A DNA stretch of 41,311 bases, from the NCBI GenBank assembly GCA_036652055.1, contig JAVVWP010000015.1:1-41311 (forward strand). The letters run 5' to 3'. Source of the stretch: Fimenecus sp036652055. Lineage in GTDB: Bacteria > Bacillota > Clostridia > Oscillospirales > Acutalibacteraceae. Every line of letters begins with the position of its first letter. Position 1 is the stretch's first letter. The notes below the pieces were generated by a model, which was not told the origin of the DNA, ran no database searches, and saw only the letters and a program-made list of their open reading frames with translations. The translations under genes and the position numbers were made by a program. This document shows, piece after piece, positions 8,886 to 17,816 of this stretch.

Positions 8886-9227
8886 CTATGCTATCCCCTC
8901 AACTGTACCGATTGGCAGTGTAATTAAAATGCCTGTGTTTGGCTTGTCAAAACCGCCCGTTACTTTATTAATTATTTGTTTTGCCTTTGCAATATCTTCA
9001 TCTTTGAGTGCCGAAATAAGCATTTTATTTGTGTCGCCTCTTTCAGGATTTAGATATTGCCTTAACGAACCAAACATTGGAGGTGGCTCAATAGAATTAT
9101 GCCCAAGTGCTTGCAAAACGCCTTCGCAGTCTAAAAGCGAACCCCCACGAATGCCTGCATTCATAAGCTCTACTAAGATTTCATCCATATATTTTGTTTC
9201 GTTTAGAATTAACATTAAAAGTTGCAT
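8886..9227 (-). CDS. PII-like signalling protein, predicted antiporter regulator
   Basis: A 113-aa protein with the alternating beta-alpha pattern of PII/GlnB-like trimers: MQLLMLILNETKYMDEIL, a loop region with GGSLLDCEG and PPPMFGSLRQYL, and a closing strand GILITLPIGTVEGIA. It lacks the uridylylated Tyr loop of classical GlnB. PII-like proteins encoded beside transporters usually bind nucleotides and control the partner, so control of the coupled antiporter is inferred. The start at 9227 was chosen because AGGAAG lies 8 bases upstream; the longer frame adds 30 residues with no ribosome site. It is the first gene of a two-gene operon. Confidence 0.6.
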   Translation of the reverse strand: MQLLMLILNETKYMDEILVELMNAGIRGGSLLDCEGVLQALGHNSIEPPPMFGSLRQYLNPERGDTNKMLISALKDEDIAKAKQIINKVTGGFDKPNTGILITLPIGTVEGIA

Positions 9228-9252
9228 AAACATCTTCCTTTCTATTTGTTTA

Positions 9253-9281
9253 ATTTTACACCACATTATGATATAATACAA
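9253..9281 (-). promoter_or_regulatory. Promoter of the PII-like/antiporter operon
   Basis: On the minus strand TTGTAT (9276-9281) and TAAAAT (9253-9258) are exactly 17 bases apart, about 25 bases before the PII-like start. It overlaps the divergent promoter for the pseudouridine synthase gene, so the two probably compete for polymerase. Confidence 0.5.
9269..9277 (+). promoter_or_regulatory. Extended -10 promoter of the pseudouridine synthase gene
   Basis: TGATATAAT is a perfect extended -10 element (TGnTATAAT) 33 bases before the GTG start. The -35 region (TTTAAT at 9249-9254, 17-base spacing) is weak, as is common for extended -10 promoters. Confidence 0.55.
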
Positions 9282-9310
9282 TAAGTCTATCAAAAATATG
9301 AGGTGAAAAT

Positions 9311-10177
9311 GTGGCACGAAAGCTTGAATTTTTTATTGATAATAGCTATGACGGCAAAAAAGTTAATGATTTTTTACGAGGTGAAATAAAAGCTTCGCAT
9401 AGGCTTATCTGTAAATTAAAGGCAGAGCCACTTGGAATTACTATAAATGGTACGCACGCAAGAACGGTTGATATTCTAAAATCAGGCGACCTTTTTTCAA
9501 TTATAATTCCAGATGATGATGTGAAAACTTCTGTAAAGCCGATGGACTTGCCATTAGATATTATATATGAAGATGATGATGTCATAGTGATAAACAAACC
9601 TGCTATGCTTGCAATGCATGAATCCCATAATCATCAAGGCGATACGCTGTCTAACGCCCTTTGCCATTATCTTTTGTCACATAATAAAAATGCAGTTTTC
9701 AGAGCAGTAGGTCGGCTTGACAAGGGTACTTCGGGGCTTGTGGTCTGTGCAGTTAACAAATATTCAGCAGCAAGGCTTTCGGGAAAAATTTATAAAGAAT
9801 ATCTTGCTATCGTCAGCGGAATTTATGAGGGCGAGGGAACTATTGACGCTCCAATTTATCGCCCTGATCCGATTATTACAGTAAGAACTGTTTCACCGCT
9901 TGGCGAAAAAGCAATTACGCACTGGAAATCTATTAGAAATGATGGAGAAAACACGCTTTTAAGAATTCACCTTGAAACAGGGCGAACTCACCAAATAAGA
10001 GTGCATTTTGCTCACCTTAAAACTCCGCTAATCGGTGACACTATGTATGGGCAAAAAGACGAGCGAATTTGCCATCAAGCACTTCATTGCTGCTTTTGTC
10101 GATTTAAACACCCTGTCAGCGGTGAAATAATAGAATGCAGTGCAGATATGCCAATGGATATGAAAAATATTATATAA
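9311..10177 (+). CDS. RluA-family pseudouridine synthase
   Basis: A 288-aa protein with an N-terminal S4-like RNA-binding region (about 14-70) and a catalytic domain carrying the RluA signature GRLDKGTSGLVV, with the catalytic Asp at D137. Further family motifs are VIVINKPAMLAMHESHNH and TGRTHQIRVHFAHLKTPLIGD. It converts selected uridines of 23S rRNA or tRNA to pseudouridine; which site cannot be told from sequence alone, because RluC, RluD and related paralogues look alike. The start codon is GTG, chosen because AGGTG precedes it at good spacing. It is a single-gene unit with its own promoter and a strong terminator. Confidence 0.9.
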   Translation: MARKLEFFIDNSYDGKKVNDFLRGEIKASHRLICKLKAEPLGITINGTHARTVDILKSGDLFSIIIPDDDVKTSVKPMDLPLDIIYEDDDVIVINKPAMLAMHESHNHQGDTLSNALCHYLLSHNKNAVFRAVGRLDKGTSGLVVCAVNKYSAARLSGKIYKEYLAIVSGIYEGEGTIDAPIYRPDPIITVRTVSPLGEKAITHWKSIRNDGENTLLRIHLETGRTHQIRVHFAHLKTPLIGDTMYGQKDERICHQALHCCFCRFKHPVSGEIIECSADMPMDMKNII

Positions 10178-10189
10178 TATAAGACGCTA

Positions 10190-10225
10190 AAAAGGCTGTT
10201 ACACTGAAAAGTGCGACAGCCTTTT
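10190..10225. terminator. Bidirectional terminator between the pseudouridine synthase gene and purL
   Basis: AAAAGGCTGT (10190-10199) pairs perfectly with ACAGCCTTTT (10216-10225), and an inner CAC/GTG helix extends the stem. A's precede and T's follow, so it can stop transcription from both convergent genes. Confidence 0.85.
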
Positions 10226-10236
10226 AAAATTAAAAC

Positions 10237-13200
10237 TTAAACCTTAAAATAATCGACAGCATTTTTGAACATATTATTATCCTTATTGCCATCAACATTC
10301 TTATAAACATTGTCTGAATAACGCTCTGAATGCCCCATTTTTCCGAATACTCTGCCATCAGGTGAGGTAATTCCTTCAATCGCCAAAAATGAACCGTTTG
10401 GATTATAGCGAATGTCCATAGTTGGATTGCCTTTTTCATCAACATATTGAGTTGCTATCTGACTGTTTTTGATAAGCTCATCGATTAAATCCGCAGGGCA
10501 AACAAATCTGCCCTCGCCGTGCGAAATAGGAACGGTATGAATATCGCCAACCTTTGAAGATGAAAGCCACGGTGATTTTAAAGAGCAAACTCTGGTATTT
10601 ACAAGGCGTGACTGATGTCGACCGATTGTGTTAAATGTAAGCGTTGGCGTATTTGCGTTTGCCTCGATTATTTCACCATATGGCACTAAGCCGAGTTTTA
10701 TAAGTGCTTGGAAACCATTACAAATTCCTGCCATAAGACCATCACGCTCTTTTAGAAGTTTGTGAACCTCGTCCATTATTTTAGGATTTCTGAAAAATGC
10801 TGTTATGAATTTTCCGCTTCCGTCAGGCTCGTCGCCTCCTGAAAATCCACCTGGAATAAATATCATCTGCGAAGATGCAATTTCTTTTGCAAAATTATTT
10901 ACACTCTCTGAAACTGCAGCGGCTGACAAGTTTTTGATAACCATAATTTGAGGCTCTGCACCTGCCCAATTAAATGCCCTTGCAGTATCATATTCGCAGT
11001 TAGTTCCTGGAAAAACAGGAATTAAAACCTTAGGCTTTGCACTACCAATTTTTGGTGAAACTCTGCTCTCGCCTGTAAAGTTTATTGGCTTTACATCTAT
11101 TTCTTTTGAGTTGATATTACAAGCAAATACAGGCTCAAGTTTGTTCTCATAAAGTGCTTGAATGTTATTCATATCAATGGTTTCATCGCCTATTACAAGG
11201 CTGTAATCAGCAATTGTTTCACCAAGCAAAACAGCATCATCAATCTCTGAGGTAGCTTCAAGAATAAATGAGGCATAGTTATAATCATAAATCTTGTTAA
11301 GGTCAAAAGCTTTACAGAGTTTAAATCCTATTTTGTTGCCAAAAGTTGATTTCATAAGTGCCTCTGCTATACCGCCATATGTCGGAGTGTAGGCAGAAAT
11401 TACTTTTTTATCAGCAATTAGTTTTTCAACTCTTTTGTAAAGTGCTAAAAGACTTTCAGTATTAAAAGTGCCATCAGCATTCTTCTTTGGCTCTAAGAAA
11501 TAAACCTTAGATGATGGGAGTTTAAATTCAGGTGAAATTATATTATCACTATTTGTGATTGAAACAGCAAATGAAACAAGCGTAGGTGGAACATCAATAT
11601 CTTCAAATGTTCCGCTCATTGAGTCCTTACCTCCGATTGCGGCAATTGAAAGCTCTAATTGAGCAGTTAAAGCACCGAGAAGTGCTGCGGTAGGCTTGCC
11701 CCAACGCTTAGCATCAGAAGTCATTCTTTCAAAATATTCTTGGAATGTAAGATAACAAGTGTCAAGCGTTGCACCAGTTGCGATTAGCTTTGAAACCGAT
11801 TCAACAACAGAAAGATATGCCCCTAAATATTGATTTTTTTCCATTATAAACGGGTTGTATCCCCACGCCATAACAGAACAGGTTTTTGTGTCTTTATTAA
11901 GAACTGGAATTTTAGCAGCCATAGCTTGTGTTGGAGTAAGCTGATATTTTCCACCAAAAGGCATAAGGACTGAATTTGCACCGATTGTAGAGTCAAAACG
12001 CTCTGCAAGACCACGCTTAGAACATATATTAAGGTCGCCTGCAATGTTTTCAAATTTTTCTTTGTTTGTGTTTCCCAAAACTTCTTTTACAATAGGCTTA
12101 GAAGCGGTAACCGTGACCTTTGTACGCTTTTCTGCACCATTTGAATTTAAAAATTCACGAGAAATATCAACAATGGTTTTGCCATTCCATTCCATAGAAA
12201 GTCGAGGTTCATCTTTAACCTCTGCAACAACTGTTGCTTCAAGATTTTCACTCTCTGCGAGTGCTATAAAGGCTTTTACATCTTTAGGTTCTAAGACAAC
12301 AGCCATTCTCTCTTGAGATTCTGAAATTGCAAGCTCTGTGCCATCAAGCCCATCATATTTTTTAGGTGCATTATTAAGGTTTATATGAAGCCCGTCAGCA
12401 AGCTCGCCAATAGCAACAGAAATTCCGCCTGCACCAAAATCATTACAGCGTTTTATAAGCTTTGTAGCCTCAATATTTCTGAAAAGTCTTTGAAGTTTTC
12501 TTTCTTCGGGAGCATTTCCCTTTTGAACCTCTGCACCGCATTGCTCAAGTGAAGAAAGCTTGTGAGATTTTGAAGAGCCTGTTGCACCGCCACAGCCATC
12601 ACGCCCTGTTTTTCCACCAAGCAAAACGATAATATCGCCCGCATTTGGAACTTCACGGCGAACATTTTTAGCAGGAACAGCACCGACAACAGCACCGATT
12701 TCAAGACGCTTTGCAACATATCCATCGTGATAAATTTCATCAACAGAGCCAGTCGCAAGACCTATTTGATTACCATATGAGCTATATCCTGCAGCGGCAG
12801 TAGTTACAAGTTTTCTTTGAGGGAGTTTGCCTGTCATCGTTTCAGACACTTTTTTAAGTGGATTTGCAGCCCCTGTGACACGCATAGCTTGATAAACATA
12901 GCCTCTGCCCGAAAGCGGATCACGAATAGCACCGCCTATGCAAGTAGCCGCACCACCAAAGGGTTCTATTTCAGTAGGGTGATTGTGAGTTTCGTTTTTG
13001 AAAAGGAACAGCCATTTTTCAATTTCACCATCGACATCAACATCAATCTTAACTGTACAAGCGTTGATTTCTTCGGACTCATCAAGATTTTTAAGCTCTC
13101 CTATATGTTTTAAATATCTTGCACCGATTGTTGCTAAATCCATAAGATTTTGAGGCTTGGTGCGAGAGAGTTCTTTTCTAATTCCTACATATCTTTCATA

Positions 13201-13932
13201 TGCTTTTTTTACTGTTTCATCTTCAAATTCTACACCGTCGATAGTCGTTAAGAAGGTTGTATGCCTGCAATGGTCAGACCAATAGGTGTCAATCATTCTG
13301 ATTTCAGTTAGAGTGGGATTTCTTTTTTCACTCTTAAAATAATCTTGACAAAATTCAATATCAGCACTATCCATAGCGAGCGAATATTCTTCTACAAATT
13401 CAGCAAGCTGTTTTTTAGAAAGATTTATAAATCCGTCTAAGGTTTGCACCTCTGTCGGAATTTCATAAGGAATGTTTAAAGTGTCAACTCTGTCAAGAAC
13501 TGCTTCACGGCTTTCAACAGGATTGATAACATATTTTTTTATTGCATCTATTTCTGACTTTGAAACCTTGCCAAAAATCATATAAACCTTAGCGGTTTTG
13601 ACCGTTGGCTTATCGCCTTGAGAAACAATTTGAATACATTGAGCGCAGGAATCGGCTCTTTGGTCAAACTGCCCCGGAAGATATTCAACAGCAAACATTT
13701 CACAGTCAGCCTGAGGAAGATGATTATAGGTGTTGTCAAGCTGTGGCTCTGAAAAAACGGTGTTTTCACAGCTTTTAAAAAGTTCCTCGTCAATATTTTC
13801 AACATCATAACGATTAAAAAGCCTTAATTGTTCAACATTTTCAATCATTAAAAGTGAACGAATGTCAGAAAGAAGCGTAGCTGCCTCATCTGCAAATTGC
13901 TGTTTCTTTTCGACATAAACTCTGTAAACCAT
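10237..13932 (-). CDS. purL: Phosphoribosylformylglycinamidine synthase, single-chain
   Basis: A 1231-aa FGAM synthase, step four of purine synthesis: FGAR + glutamine + ATP to FGAM. It is the long single-chain form in which synthetase and glutaminase are one polypeptide. The synthetase part has the substrate loop FKNETHNHPTEIEPFGGAAT and the glycine-rich GGKTGRDGCGGATGSS. The C-terminal class I glutaminase domain (about residue 980 on) carries PVFPGTNCEYD, GICNGFQ with nucleophile C1071, and SHGEGRF with H1138 and E1140, the full triad. It is the last gene of the pur operon, 15 bases after purD, with AAGGGG before the ATG. The length is normal for the clostridial form; no separate purS or purQ is needed. 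Confidence 0.96.
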   Translation of the reverse strand: MVYRVYVEKKQQFADEAATLLSDIRSLLMIENVEQLRLFNRYDVENIDEELFKSCENTVFSEPQLDNTYNHLPQADCEMFAVEYLPGQFDQRADSCAQCIQIVSQGDKPTVKTAKVYMIFGKVSKSEIDAIKKYVINPVESREAVLDRVDTLNIPYEIPTEVQTLDGFINLSKKQLAEFVEEYSLAMDSADIEFCQDYFKSEKRNPTLTEIRMIDTYWSDHCRHTTFLTTIDGVEFEDETVKKAYERYVGIRKELSRTKPQNLMDLATIGARYLKHIGELKNLDESEEINACTVKIDVDVDGEIEKWLFLFKNETHNHPTEIEPFGGAATCIGGAIRDPLSGRGYVYQAMRVTGAANPLKKVSETMTGKLPQRKLVTTAAAGYSSYGNQIGLATGSVDEIYHDGYVAKRLEIGAVVGAVPAKNVRREVPNAGDIIVLLGGKTGRDGCGGATGSSKSHKLSSLEQCGAEVQKGNAPEERKLQRLFRNIEATKLIKRCNDFGAGGISVAIGELADGLHINLNNAPKKYDGLDGTELAISESQERMAVVLEPKDVKAFIALAESENLEATVVAEVKDEPRLSMEWNGKTIVDISREFLNSNGAEKRTKVTVTASKPIVKEVLGNTNKEKFENIAGDLNICSKRGLAERFDSTIGANSVLMPFGGKYQLTPTQAMAAKIPVLNKDTKTCSVMAWGYNPFIMEKNQYLGAYLSVVESVSKLIATGATLDTCYLTFQEYFERMTSDAKRWGKPTAALLGALTAQLELSIAAIGGKDSMSGTFEDIDVPPTLVSFAVSITNSDNIISPEFKLPSSKVYFLEPKKNADGTFNTESLLALYKRVEKLIADKKVISAYTPTYGGIAEALMKSTFGNKIGFKLCKAFDLNKIYDYNYASFILEATSEIDDAVLLGETIADYSLVIGDETIDMNNIQALYENKLEPVFACNINSKEIDVKPINFTGESRVSPKIGSAKPKVLIPVFPGTNCEYDTARAFNWAGAEPQIMVIKNLSAAAVSESVNNFAKEIASSQMIFIPGGFSGGDEPDGSGKFITAFFRNPKIMDEVHKLLKERDGLMAGICNGFQALIKLGLVPYGEIIEANANTPTLTFNTIGRHQSRLVNTRVCSLKSPWLSSSKVGDIHTVPISHGEGRFVCPADLIDELIKNSQIATQYVDEKGNPTMDIRYNPNGSFLAIEGITSPDGRVFGKMGHSERYSDNVYKNVDGNKDNNMFKNAVDYFKV

Positions 13933-13947
13933 TTCTGCACCCCTTTA

Positions 13948-15225
13948 TTATTCTAATATTTTAAGTGCCTTTGCACCAATGTCATTTCTATAAAAAGCAC
14001 CATCAAAGCTAATTTTTTTAGTGCCAATATATGCTTTATCGATTGCTGATTTAAGGTCATCGCCAATTGCAGTTACGCCGAGAACTCGACCGCCAGAGGT
14101 GACAATTTTGCCATTTTCTGATTTTGTGCCTGCGTGATAAATGATAGTGTCTGCTAAATCTTCTACATCTGTGAAATTAATCTCATAGCCTGATTTATAT
14201 TTAACAGGGTATCCACCACTTGCAATAATTACGCAACAAGCACTTTTTTTTGAAAATTCAACTTTTAAATCGCTAAGCGTTTCATCGTGAACTGCTTTCA
14301 TAACAGTTAAAAGGTCAGTTTTAAGCAGTGGAAGAACCACCTGCGTTTCAGGATCGCCAAAGCGACAATTATATTCGATAACCTTAGGACCTTTGTCAGT
14401 TAGCATTAACCCAAAATACAGGCAACCTTTGAATTTTCTATCTTCACTGTTCATAGCATTCATAGTTGGAATGAAAATTTCTGCCATACATTCGTCGCTT
14501 AAAAAATCGTTATAATAAGGATTTGGTGCAACAGTTCCCATTCCGCCCGTGTTTAGCCCCTCGTCATTATCAAAAGCACGCTTATGATCCATTGAAGAAA
14601 TCATAGGGACAACGGTTGTTCCATCAGTAAAGCTAAGGACTGAAACTTCAGGGCCTTCTAAAAATTCTTCTATAACAATATTATTTCCGCTTTCGCCAAA
14701 AACCTTATCATTCATTATAGAATTTACTGCATCAATCGCCTCTTTAAGAGTTGTTGCAATAATAACGCCTTTTCCGAGAGCTAAACCATCAGCCTTAATG
14801 ACAATCGGAAATTCATTGTTGGATTTCAAATATGCAATAGCTTCGTCAGCAGTTTTAAAAACCTCATAGCCAGCAGTAGGAATATTATATTTTCGCATTA
14901 AATCTTTTGAAAAGACTTTACTACCCTCAATTATTGCTGCTCTTTTTGAAGGGCCAAAGCAAGGAATTCCCTTTTCTTCAAGAGCATCAACACAGCCTAA
15001 AACAAGAGGGTCATCAGGTGCAACAACTGCAAAATCAATACCATTTTGTGTTGCAAAATTTACAATTGCATTTATATCTTTAGCCGAAATATCCACGCAA
15101 ACAGCGTCAAGAGAAATTCCACCATTACCTGGGAGTGCAAAAATTTCAGTCACTTCTTTGCTTTCTTTAAGCTTTTTGATTATGGCGTGTTCACGACCTC
15201 CGCCACCGACAACAAGAATTTTCAT
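13948..15225 (-). CDS. purD: Phosphoribosylamine-glycine ligase (GAR synthetase)
   Basis: A 425-aa cytoplasmic ATP-grasp enzyme that joins phosphoribosylamine and glycine (step two). It begins with MKILVVGGGGREHAI, the PurD hallmark, and has the GPSKRAAIIEGSK segment, the ATP-grasp loop around IKADGLALGKGVIIA, HKRAFDNDEGLNTGGMG and EYNCRFGDPETQVVLP near the metal site. The length is normal. The start follows AAAGGT. It lies between the AICAR transformylase gene (31 bases upstream) and purL. Confidence 0.97.
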   Translation of the reverse strand: MKILVVGGGGREHAIIKKLKESKEVTEIFALPGNGGISLDAVCVDISAKDINAIVNFATQNGIDFAVVAPDDPLVLGCVDALEEKGIPCFGPSKRAAIIEGSKVFSKDLMRKYNIPTAGYEVFKTADEAIAYLKSNNEFPIVIKADGLALGKGVIIATTLKEAIDAVNSIMNDKVFGESGNNIVIEEFLEGPEVSVLSFTDGTTVVPMISSMDHKRAFDNDEGLNTGGMGTVAPNPYYNDFLSDECMAEIFIPTMNAMNSEDRKFKGCLYFGLMLTDKGPKVIEYNCRFGDPETQVVLPLLKTDLLTVMKAVHDETLSDLKVEFSKKSACCVIIASGGYPVKYKSGYEINFTDVEDLADTIIYHAGTKSENGKIVTSGGRVLGVTAIGDDLKSAIDKAYIGTKKISFDGAFYRNDIGAKALKILE

Positions 15226-15256
15226 AATGTAATACCTTTCAGATTTATGTTATAAC

Positions 15257-16432
15257 TCAGTGATGGAAAAGTCTAATACCTGTAAATGCCATAGAAATAT
15301 CATATTTGTCACAGCAATTAACAACATCATTATCACGAATTGAACCGCCCGGCTGAACAATATAAGCAACGCCACTTCTTTTTGCTCTTTCGATATTATC
15401 ATCAAATGGGAAGAAGGCATCACTGCCAAGTGAAACATCATTTATTTTTGAAAGCCATTCTTTCTTTTCTTCTCTTGTGAGAGCATCAGGGCGAGTTTTA
15501 AAGGTGTTTTGCCAAACATCATCGCCGATAACATCTTCATATTCATCTGAAATATAAACATCAATCGCATTATCACGGTTTGGCCTTGCTATTGTATCAA
15601 TAAAATCGAGTGCCAAAACTTTTGGATGCTGTCTTAAATGCCAAATATCAGCCTTGTTGCCTGCAAGCCTTGTGCAGTGAATTCTGCTTTGCTGACCTGC
15701 ACCAACGCCTATTGTTTGACCGTCTTTTGCATAGCAAACTGAATTAGATTGAGTGTATTTTAAAGTGATAAGGGAAATTATTAAATCTCTTTTAGCATTT
15801 TCTGAAAGATTTTTGTTTTTAGTAACGATATTAGAAAGGCTGTTTTCATCGATTTTAAGTTCATTTCTTCCCTGCTCAAAAGTAATTCCAAAAACATCTT
15901 TATGCTCAATTGAAGCAGGAGCATAATTTTCATCAATTTTAACGATATTGTATGTACCTTTTCTTTTGCCCTTTAGAATTTCGAGCGCCTTCGCATCATA
16001 ATCGGGGGCGATAATTCCATCAGAAACCTCTCGAGCAATAAGCTTTGCAGTTTGAACATCGCATTTGTCAGAAAGAGCTATCCAGTCACCAAATGATGAC
16101 ATTCTGTCTGCTCCTCTTGCTCTTGCATATGCACTTGCAAGCGGTGAAAGCTCTAAATCGTCAACCCAATATATTTTTTTGAGTGTGTCTGAAAGTGAAA
16201 GCCCAACAGCTGCACCAGCAGGGCTAACATGCTTAAACGACGCAGCGGCCGGAAGCCCCAAAGCGTTTTTAAGCTCTTTTACTAATTGCCAACTGTTAAA
16301 AGCATCAAGAAAATTAATGTATCCTGGTTTACCGTTTAAAACGGTGATAGGAAGTTCTTTCTCGTTTTGCATAAATATTTTAGATGGCTTTTGATTAGGA
16401 TTGCAGCCATATTTGAGTTCTAACTCGTTCAT
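15257..16432 (-). CDS. purH: Stand-alone AICAR transformylase (PurH C-terminal-type domain only)
   Basis: A 391-aa protein that holds only the AICAR transformylase part of the usual bifunctional PurH, formylating AICAR with 10-formyl-THF (step nine). The motif SFKHVSPAGAAVG has the catalytic Lys-His pair K67-H68; AYARARGADRMSSFGDW, QSNSVCYAKDGQTIGVGAGQQSR and AYIVQPGGSIRDNDV are typical of the domain. The N-terminal IMP cyclohydrolase (MGS-like) domain is missing; the preceding purO gene supplies that step. The start was set at 16432 because AAAGGGG lies before it, dropping 12 codons from the longest frame. Calling it purH is a convenience, since it is half of PurH in function. Confidence 0.92.
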   Translation of the reverse strand: MNELELKYGCNPNQKPSKIFMQNEKELPITVLNGKPGYINFLDAFNSWQLVKELKNALGLPAAASFKHVSPAGAAVGLSLSDTLKKIYWVDDLELSPLASAYARARGADRMSSFGDWIALSDKCDVQTAKLIAREVSDGIIAPDYDAKALEILKGKRKGTYNIVKIDENYAPASIEHKDVFGITFEQGRNELKIDENSLSNIVTKNKNLSENAKRDLIISLITLKYTQSNSVCYAKDGQTIGVGAGQQSRIHCTRLAGNKADIWHLRQHPKVLALDFIDTIARPNRDNAIDVYISDEYEDVIGDDVWQNTFKTRPDALTREEKKEWLSKINDVSLGSDAFFPFDDNIERAKRSGVAYIVQPGGSIRDNDVVNCCDKYDISMAFTGIRLFHH

Positions 16433-16489
16433 TTTTAGTACCCCTTTAAAGATTTTAAGTTCGCCCATACGATTAGTTATAAAACCAAA

Positions 16490-17203
16490 TTATTTATTCT
16501 TATTAACAATTCTTGTTTCAGCTTTTCCTGTTTCAATATCAATGAAACGAGTGAAAAGTGAAACCTTATTATCGCTGTTTAGATTTTCCCAAAGGTCATT
16601 TGTAAATTCATCAATATCACTGCCGATTGCAATTTTTTTAGGCTCACCCTCAAAAGATGGGAGTGGATTTCCATCACCCATATAGGTGTGAATAAAATGC
16701 CCCTCACCACTAATTGGCATAGTGTAGGTATATGTGAAACGGTGAACCGAATTAGGATTGCCATCAGCTGATTTTATAATTGAAAGTGCATAGTTGAAAT
16801 ATCCGTTTTCTCTGTGAACAATGCCTGAAATTCGAGGAGTATAGTTTGGAACATCATCTTCATAATCACGATTTCTAAGAGCCTGCTCAAAGGTTTGCTG
16901 TTTGTCCATAAGCTCATATATTGTGTCAGTTTGGTCACCATTTGTAACAATTGTCTTGTTGCCGAGAACACGAACAGGTGAATAGATAATAAGATGAGGA
17001 TCAGAAAGCTTAGACTCATCAAAAGCTTCGGTTTTAATGCCATCAAGCGTTTGTGTAAAAACACGATTGCGACTGTTTTCACTTCTGCCCATAATAAAAT
17101 AAGCAATAACTGCATTTTTATTGTCTTTTGAATGACCTATTATTATACCTCTACCTGGATAGGCGTTTTCGGATAGTTCTTTCTTAATATCAAGTGTTTT
17201 CAT
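16490..17203 (-). CDS. purO: IMP cyclohydrolase, PurO type
   Basis: A 237-aa protein of the PurO-type IMP cyclohydrolase family, first known from archaea, which closes FAICAR to IMP (step ten). It is recognised from the start ENAYPGRGIIIGHSKDNKNAV, with the GRG loop, and the later AYFIMGRSENSRNRVF, NGDQTDTIYE and DVPNYTPRISGIV segments. The fold is unrelated to the cyclohydrolase domain of PurH. Its place between purN and the truncated purH makes functional sense: the two together replace bifunctional PurH. The start overlaps the end of purN by 14 bases with GGAAGGAAG upstream. The family call comes from memory of the motifs and is strongly supported by context. Confidence 0.88.
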   Translation of the reverse strand: MKTLDIKKELSENAYPGRGIIIGHSKDNKNAVIAYFIMGRSENSRNRVFTQTLDGIKTEAFDESKLSDPHLIIYSPVRVLGNKTIVTNGDQTDTIYELMDKQQTFEQALRNRDYEDDVPNYTPRISGIVHRENGYFNYALSIIKSADGNPNSVHRFTYTYTMPISGEGHFIHTYMGDGNPLPSFEGEPKKIAIGSDIDEFTNDLWENLNSDNKVSLFTRFIDIETGKAETRIVNKNK

Positions 17204-17816
17204 TAGTTTGACTTCCTTCCACTATATTTTTTGCTGTAATTTCGGCAGCCTTTGGTAGGATTTCCCATTCAGCCTCTTGCATAACTCTTTTTTGAAGAAT
17301 TTGAGGAGTGTCACCATCTTTAATATACACTGCTTTTTGAAGAATAATCTCACCATTATCCGGAATTTCGTTTACATAATGCACAGTAGCACCTGTAACC
17401 TTAACGCCATAATTGAGTGCCGCTTCGTGAACTTTAAGCCCATAAAAGCCTTCACCGCAAAAAGACGGGATAAGTGATGGATGCACATTTATAATTCGCT
17501 TATCATACTTTTTTGTAAAACTTTCAGAAAGTATAGTCATAAATCCTGCAAGAACGATAAGGTCAATTGAATTTTCTTTTAACACGCTTAGAAGTGCCTT
17601 TTCAAAAGCATCTTGTGAACCAAGCTCTTTTTTAGACACAACTACCGATTTAACATTATGGTTTTTCGCTCTTTCGAGGGCAAAAGCATTTCTGTTTGAC
17701 GAAACTACAAGGCAAATGTCACCGTGAGGAATATTCCCATTTTCCAAAGAATTAATGAGTGCCTCAAAATTCGTTCCGCCACCCGAAACAAAAACGGCAA
17801 TTTTAGCCTTTAGCAT
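17190..17816 (-). CDS. purN: Phosphoribosylglycinamide formyltransferase
   Basis: A 208-aa folate-dependent GAR transformylase (step three). It has the N-terminal substrate loop VFVSGGGTNFEAL and the catalytic set N110 and H112 in INVHPSLIPSF and D153 in IPDNGEIILQ. The length is normal. It overlaps purM by 7 bases and purO by 14 bases, so translation is probably coupled. It uses 10-formyl-THF, unlike the ATP- and formate-dependent PurT. Confidence 0.96.
   Translation of the reverse strand: MLKAKIAVFVSGGGTNFEALINSLENGNIPHGDICLVVSSNRNAFALERAKNHNVKSVVVSKKELGSQDAFEKALLSVLKENSIDLIVLAGFMTILSESFTKKYDKRIINVHPSLIPSFCGEGFYGLKVHEAALNYGVKVTGATVHYVNEIPDNGEIILQKAVYIKDGDTPQILQKRVMQEAEWEILPKAAEITAKNIVEGSQTNENT

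Noticed and set aside
12453..12758. Long antisense and alternative-frame ORFs inside purL, valS, hisD and other genes
   Set aside because: They have no ribosome sites or family motifs and lie over well-conserved enzymes; they are coding-frame shadows.
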